Shown here piece after piece: positions 6,187 to 7,466 of a stretch of DNA of 7,466 bases (within the stretch, counting starts at the first letter, position 1; each line of letters opens with the position of its first letter). This stretch comes from an uncultured Eubacterium sp. (lineage in GTDB: Bacteria; Bacillota; Clostridia; Lachnospirales; Lachnospiraceae). The stretch is from NCBI GenBank assembly GCA_934317205.1, contig CAKREL010000101.1, positions 1-7,466 of the forward strand. Reading direction: 5' to 3'. Made by a program: the position numbers and the translations under genes. The notes under the pieces were generated by a model, which saw only the letters and a program-made list of their open reading frames with translations, searched no databases and was not told the DNA's origin.

Positions 6187-7147
6187 ATTTGCTGATTGCT
6201 GCCTGTGTCCCAGAAACTGTCATGTGGATCGGACACAGGGAAAAACAGGTTACTGTGGACAGACTGATCAGATGCGCGCGGCACGGGCTGCATTGCATAT
6301 GTGGGAGGAACCCTGCATATCCGGTGATGCAGGTTCCGGTGCCGTGTTTTTTTCGGGCTGTACATTAGGATGTGTGTTCTGCCAGAATCACTCCATTGCA
6401 ACGGGGAGTGTGGGAAAAACAATTTCCACAGAACGTCTGGCAGACATTTTTTTAGAACTTCAGGAGCAGAAGGCCTGGAATATCAATCTGGTGACAGCGG
6501 GGCATTTTGCACCCCAGGTAGTTTCAGCACTGGAGATAGCCAAGTCGCAGGGACTGCATCTTCCAATTGTATACAATACATCCGGCTATGAAAAAGTCGA
6601 AACATTGCAGATGTTTGACGGCCTGGTAGATATCTATTTACCAGACTTCAAATACATGAGCAGTGAACTGGCCGGTACATATTCAAATGCGTCAGATTAT
6701 CCACAAATGGCAAAAATGGCATTGAAGGAAATGGTGCGACAGGTAAAAACTGCTCAGTTTGAAATTATATCAGGGGAAAAATCCGGTCAGATCACAGGTG
6801 AACTTTCCGTTGATGTCGATTATGCAGATAGTGGTCTGGAACGAATGCTGCGTGGTGTGATCGTTCGTCACCTGGTATTGCCTGGTCATGTGGAGGAATC
6901 CAAGAAAGTGATCCGTTATCTGTATGAGACGTATGGAGACCAGATATACATCAGTATCATGAATCAATATACGCCAATGCCTGAAATCGAGATTCATTAT
7001 CCTGAACTTGGGAGAAAAATTACACAGCAGGAATATGATGAAGTTGTGGATTATGCCATCGATATCGGTGTGGAAAATGGATTTATCCAGGAGGGAGAGA
7101 CAGCAGAAAAGAGCTTTATACCAGAATTTGACATTACCGGCATTTAA
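6179..7147 (+). CDS. PflX-like radical SAM protein (pyruvate-formate-lyase-activase homologue)
   Basis: A 322-residue radical S-adenosylmethionine protein of the uncharacterised PflX group (COG1313-like). The [4Fe-4S] motif CxxxCxxC is CTLGCVFC, C61, C65 and C68, followed by QNH. An N-terminal cysteine cluster (C7, C8, C10, C14 and C26 in CCLCPRNC...GYCG) could hold a further metal site. The family sequences VDIYLPDFKY, RGVIVRHLVLPG and ISIMNQYTPMP are present. The partner glycyl radical enzyme, if any, is not in the window. The start at 6179 fits the family, has GGAGA 8 nt upstream and overlaps the hydrolase stop as ATGAATAA. The frame is open back to 6068, but that part lies wholly inside the hydrolase gene. 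Residues 190-224, between VRQV and RGVIVRH, are longer than I expect for relatives. The link to the acyl cassette may only be shared transcription. Confidence 0.88.
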   Translation: MNKFADCCLCPRNCHVDRTQGKTGYCGQTDQMRAARAALHMWEEPCISGDAGSGAVFFSGCTLGCVFCQNHSIATGSVGKTISTERLADIFLELQEQKAWNINLVTAGHFAPQVVSALEIAKSQGLHLPIVYNTSGYEKVETLQMFDGLVDIYLPDFKYMSSELAGTYSNASDYPQMAKMALKEMVRQVKTAQFEIISGEKSGQITGELSVDVDYADSGLERMLRGVIVRHLVLPGHVEESKKVIRYLYETYGDQIYISIMNQYTPMPEIEIHYPELGRKITQQEYDEVVDYAIDIGVENGFIQEGETAEKSFIPEFDITGI

Positions 7148-7161
7148 AATTCTTGTTTAGG

Positions 7162-7372
7162 GTAAGCTGGAACAAGCTGAAACGAACTCCAACAAGAACC
7201 TGAAAAATTTTCTGTGACCACTGCGTCGCTTATTTCCGACCGCTCCCGCGAACTCGCCCGCAAAACCGGCGTGCTCAGACACACTCCCGCGGTCGGGCTA
7301 GACGCAGCGGTCACAACGAAAATTTTACAATGGTTCTTTCGTTGGAGTTCGTTTCTGCTTTGTTCCATTTAC
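7162..7372. repeat. Long imperfect inverted repeat (about 211 bp)
   Basis: The left arm (7162-7243) and right arm (7289-7372) are reverse complements over almost their whole length. They differ by a few substitutions and by small insertions of 1-4 nt, mostly in the right arm. The best stretches are GAAACGAACTCCAAC (7179-7193 against 7341-7355) and CCGACCGC (7236-7243 against 7289-7296) at the stem tip. The 45-nt centre is GC-rich and holds a small CGCC/GGCG hairpin (7255-7271). Open frames crossing it on both strands only reflect the repeat and resemble no protein. It starts 14 nt after the radical SAM stop. There is no T-run typical of an intrinsic terminator, no clear target duplication, and no transposase. 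It may be a non-autonomous repeat element, a structured RNA, or a two-way transcription end. Confidence 0.88.
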
Positions 7373-7466
7373 GCCGTGGCACCGCATGTCACGCATGCAT
7401 ATAAGCTAATGGCAAAATAACTGTTGTGCTGCATGCGCAGATTTACAAATTGAAAAATGAACCGAA
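7373..7466. other. Non-coding tail with short palindromes
   Basis: No gene is supported in these last 94 bases, so together with the inverted repeat the whole stretch after 7147 is non-coding. GCATGC occurs twice (7393-7398 and 7431-7436), the second inside a small hairpin CTGC-ATGC-GCAG (7429-7440). No T-run follows, so I do not call a terminator, and no promoter with acceptable spacing was seen. Confidence 0.5.

Noticed and set aside
7144..7420. Overlapping open frames on both strands across the inverted repeat (68 and 74 codons)
   Set aside because: They arise from the symmetric repeat, have no ribosome sites and resemble no protein family.

Overview
The window looks like chromosomal DNA of a low-to-moderate GC Firmicute. 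The protein families and their arrangement point to Clostridia, most likely Lachnospiraceae. This rests on recognising the families (a V-type ATPase operon carrying a DUF2764 gene, YlmH, an 'alcohol acetyltransferase'/DUF6320 pair, a PflX-like radical SAM protein), not on a database search. There are no RNA genes, transposases, phage genes or CRISPR arrays.

Region 1 (1-1990, minus strand) is the start of a V-type ATPase operon, read leftwards in the order subunit E, a DUF2764 protein, then catalytic subunit A, which is cut by the left edge. A promoter with a 17-nt spacer lies upstream of subunit E. The short leader RNA would begin with a small AU-rich hairpin.

Region 2 (1991-2228) is the divergent intergenic region. 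It holds two near-identical 16-bp dyad-symmetric boxes exactly 32 bp apart, a candidate operator, and a rightward promoter-like sequence whose -10 element sits only 7 nt before the ylmH start codon.

Region 3 (2229-7147, plus strand) is a run of co-directional genes: ylmH (S4-domain ribosome-associated protein), a possible 22-codon coupled leader ORF, a condensation-domain acyltransferase, a zinc-ribbon protein with six membrane segments (DUF6320-like), an HSL-family alpha/beta hydrolase and a PflX-like radical SAM protein. Two junctions overlap by 8 nt at the same 11-base sequence, so acyltransferase/membrane protein and hydrolase/radical SAM are probably translated as coupled pairs. The acyltransferase, membrane protein and hydrolase look like an uncharacterised membrane-associated acyl-transfer and hydrolysis cassette. 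This is the best candidate for an undescribed system here, but its substrate cannot be read from sequence.

Region 4 (7148-7466) is non-coding. It is dominated by a 211-bp imperfect inverted repeat (arms of about 82-84 bp, 45-nt centre) directly after the radical SAM stop codon. It could be a repeat element of MITE type, a structured RNA or a transcription end signal. The last 94 bases show only short GCATGC-containing palindromes.
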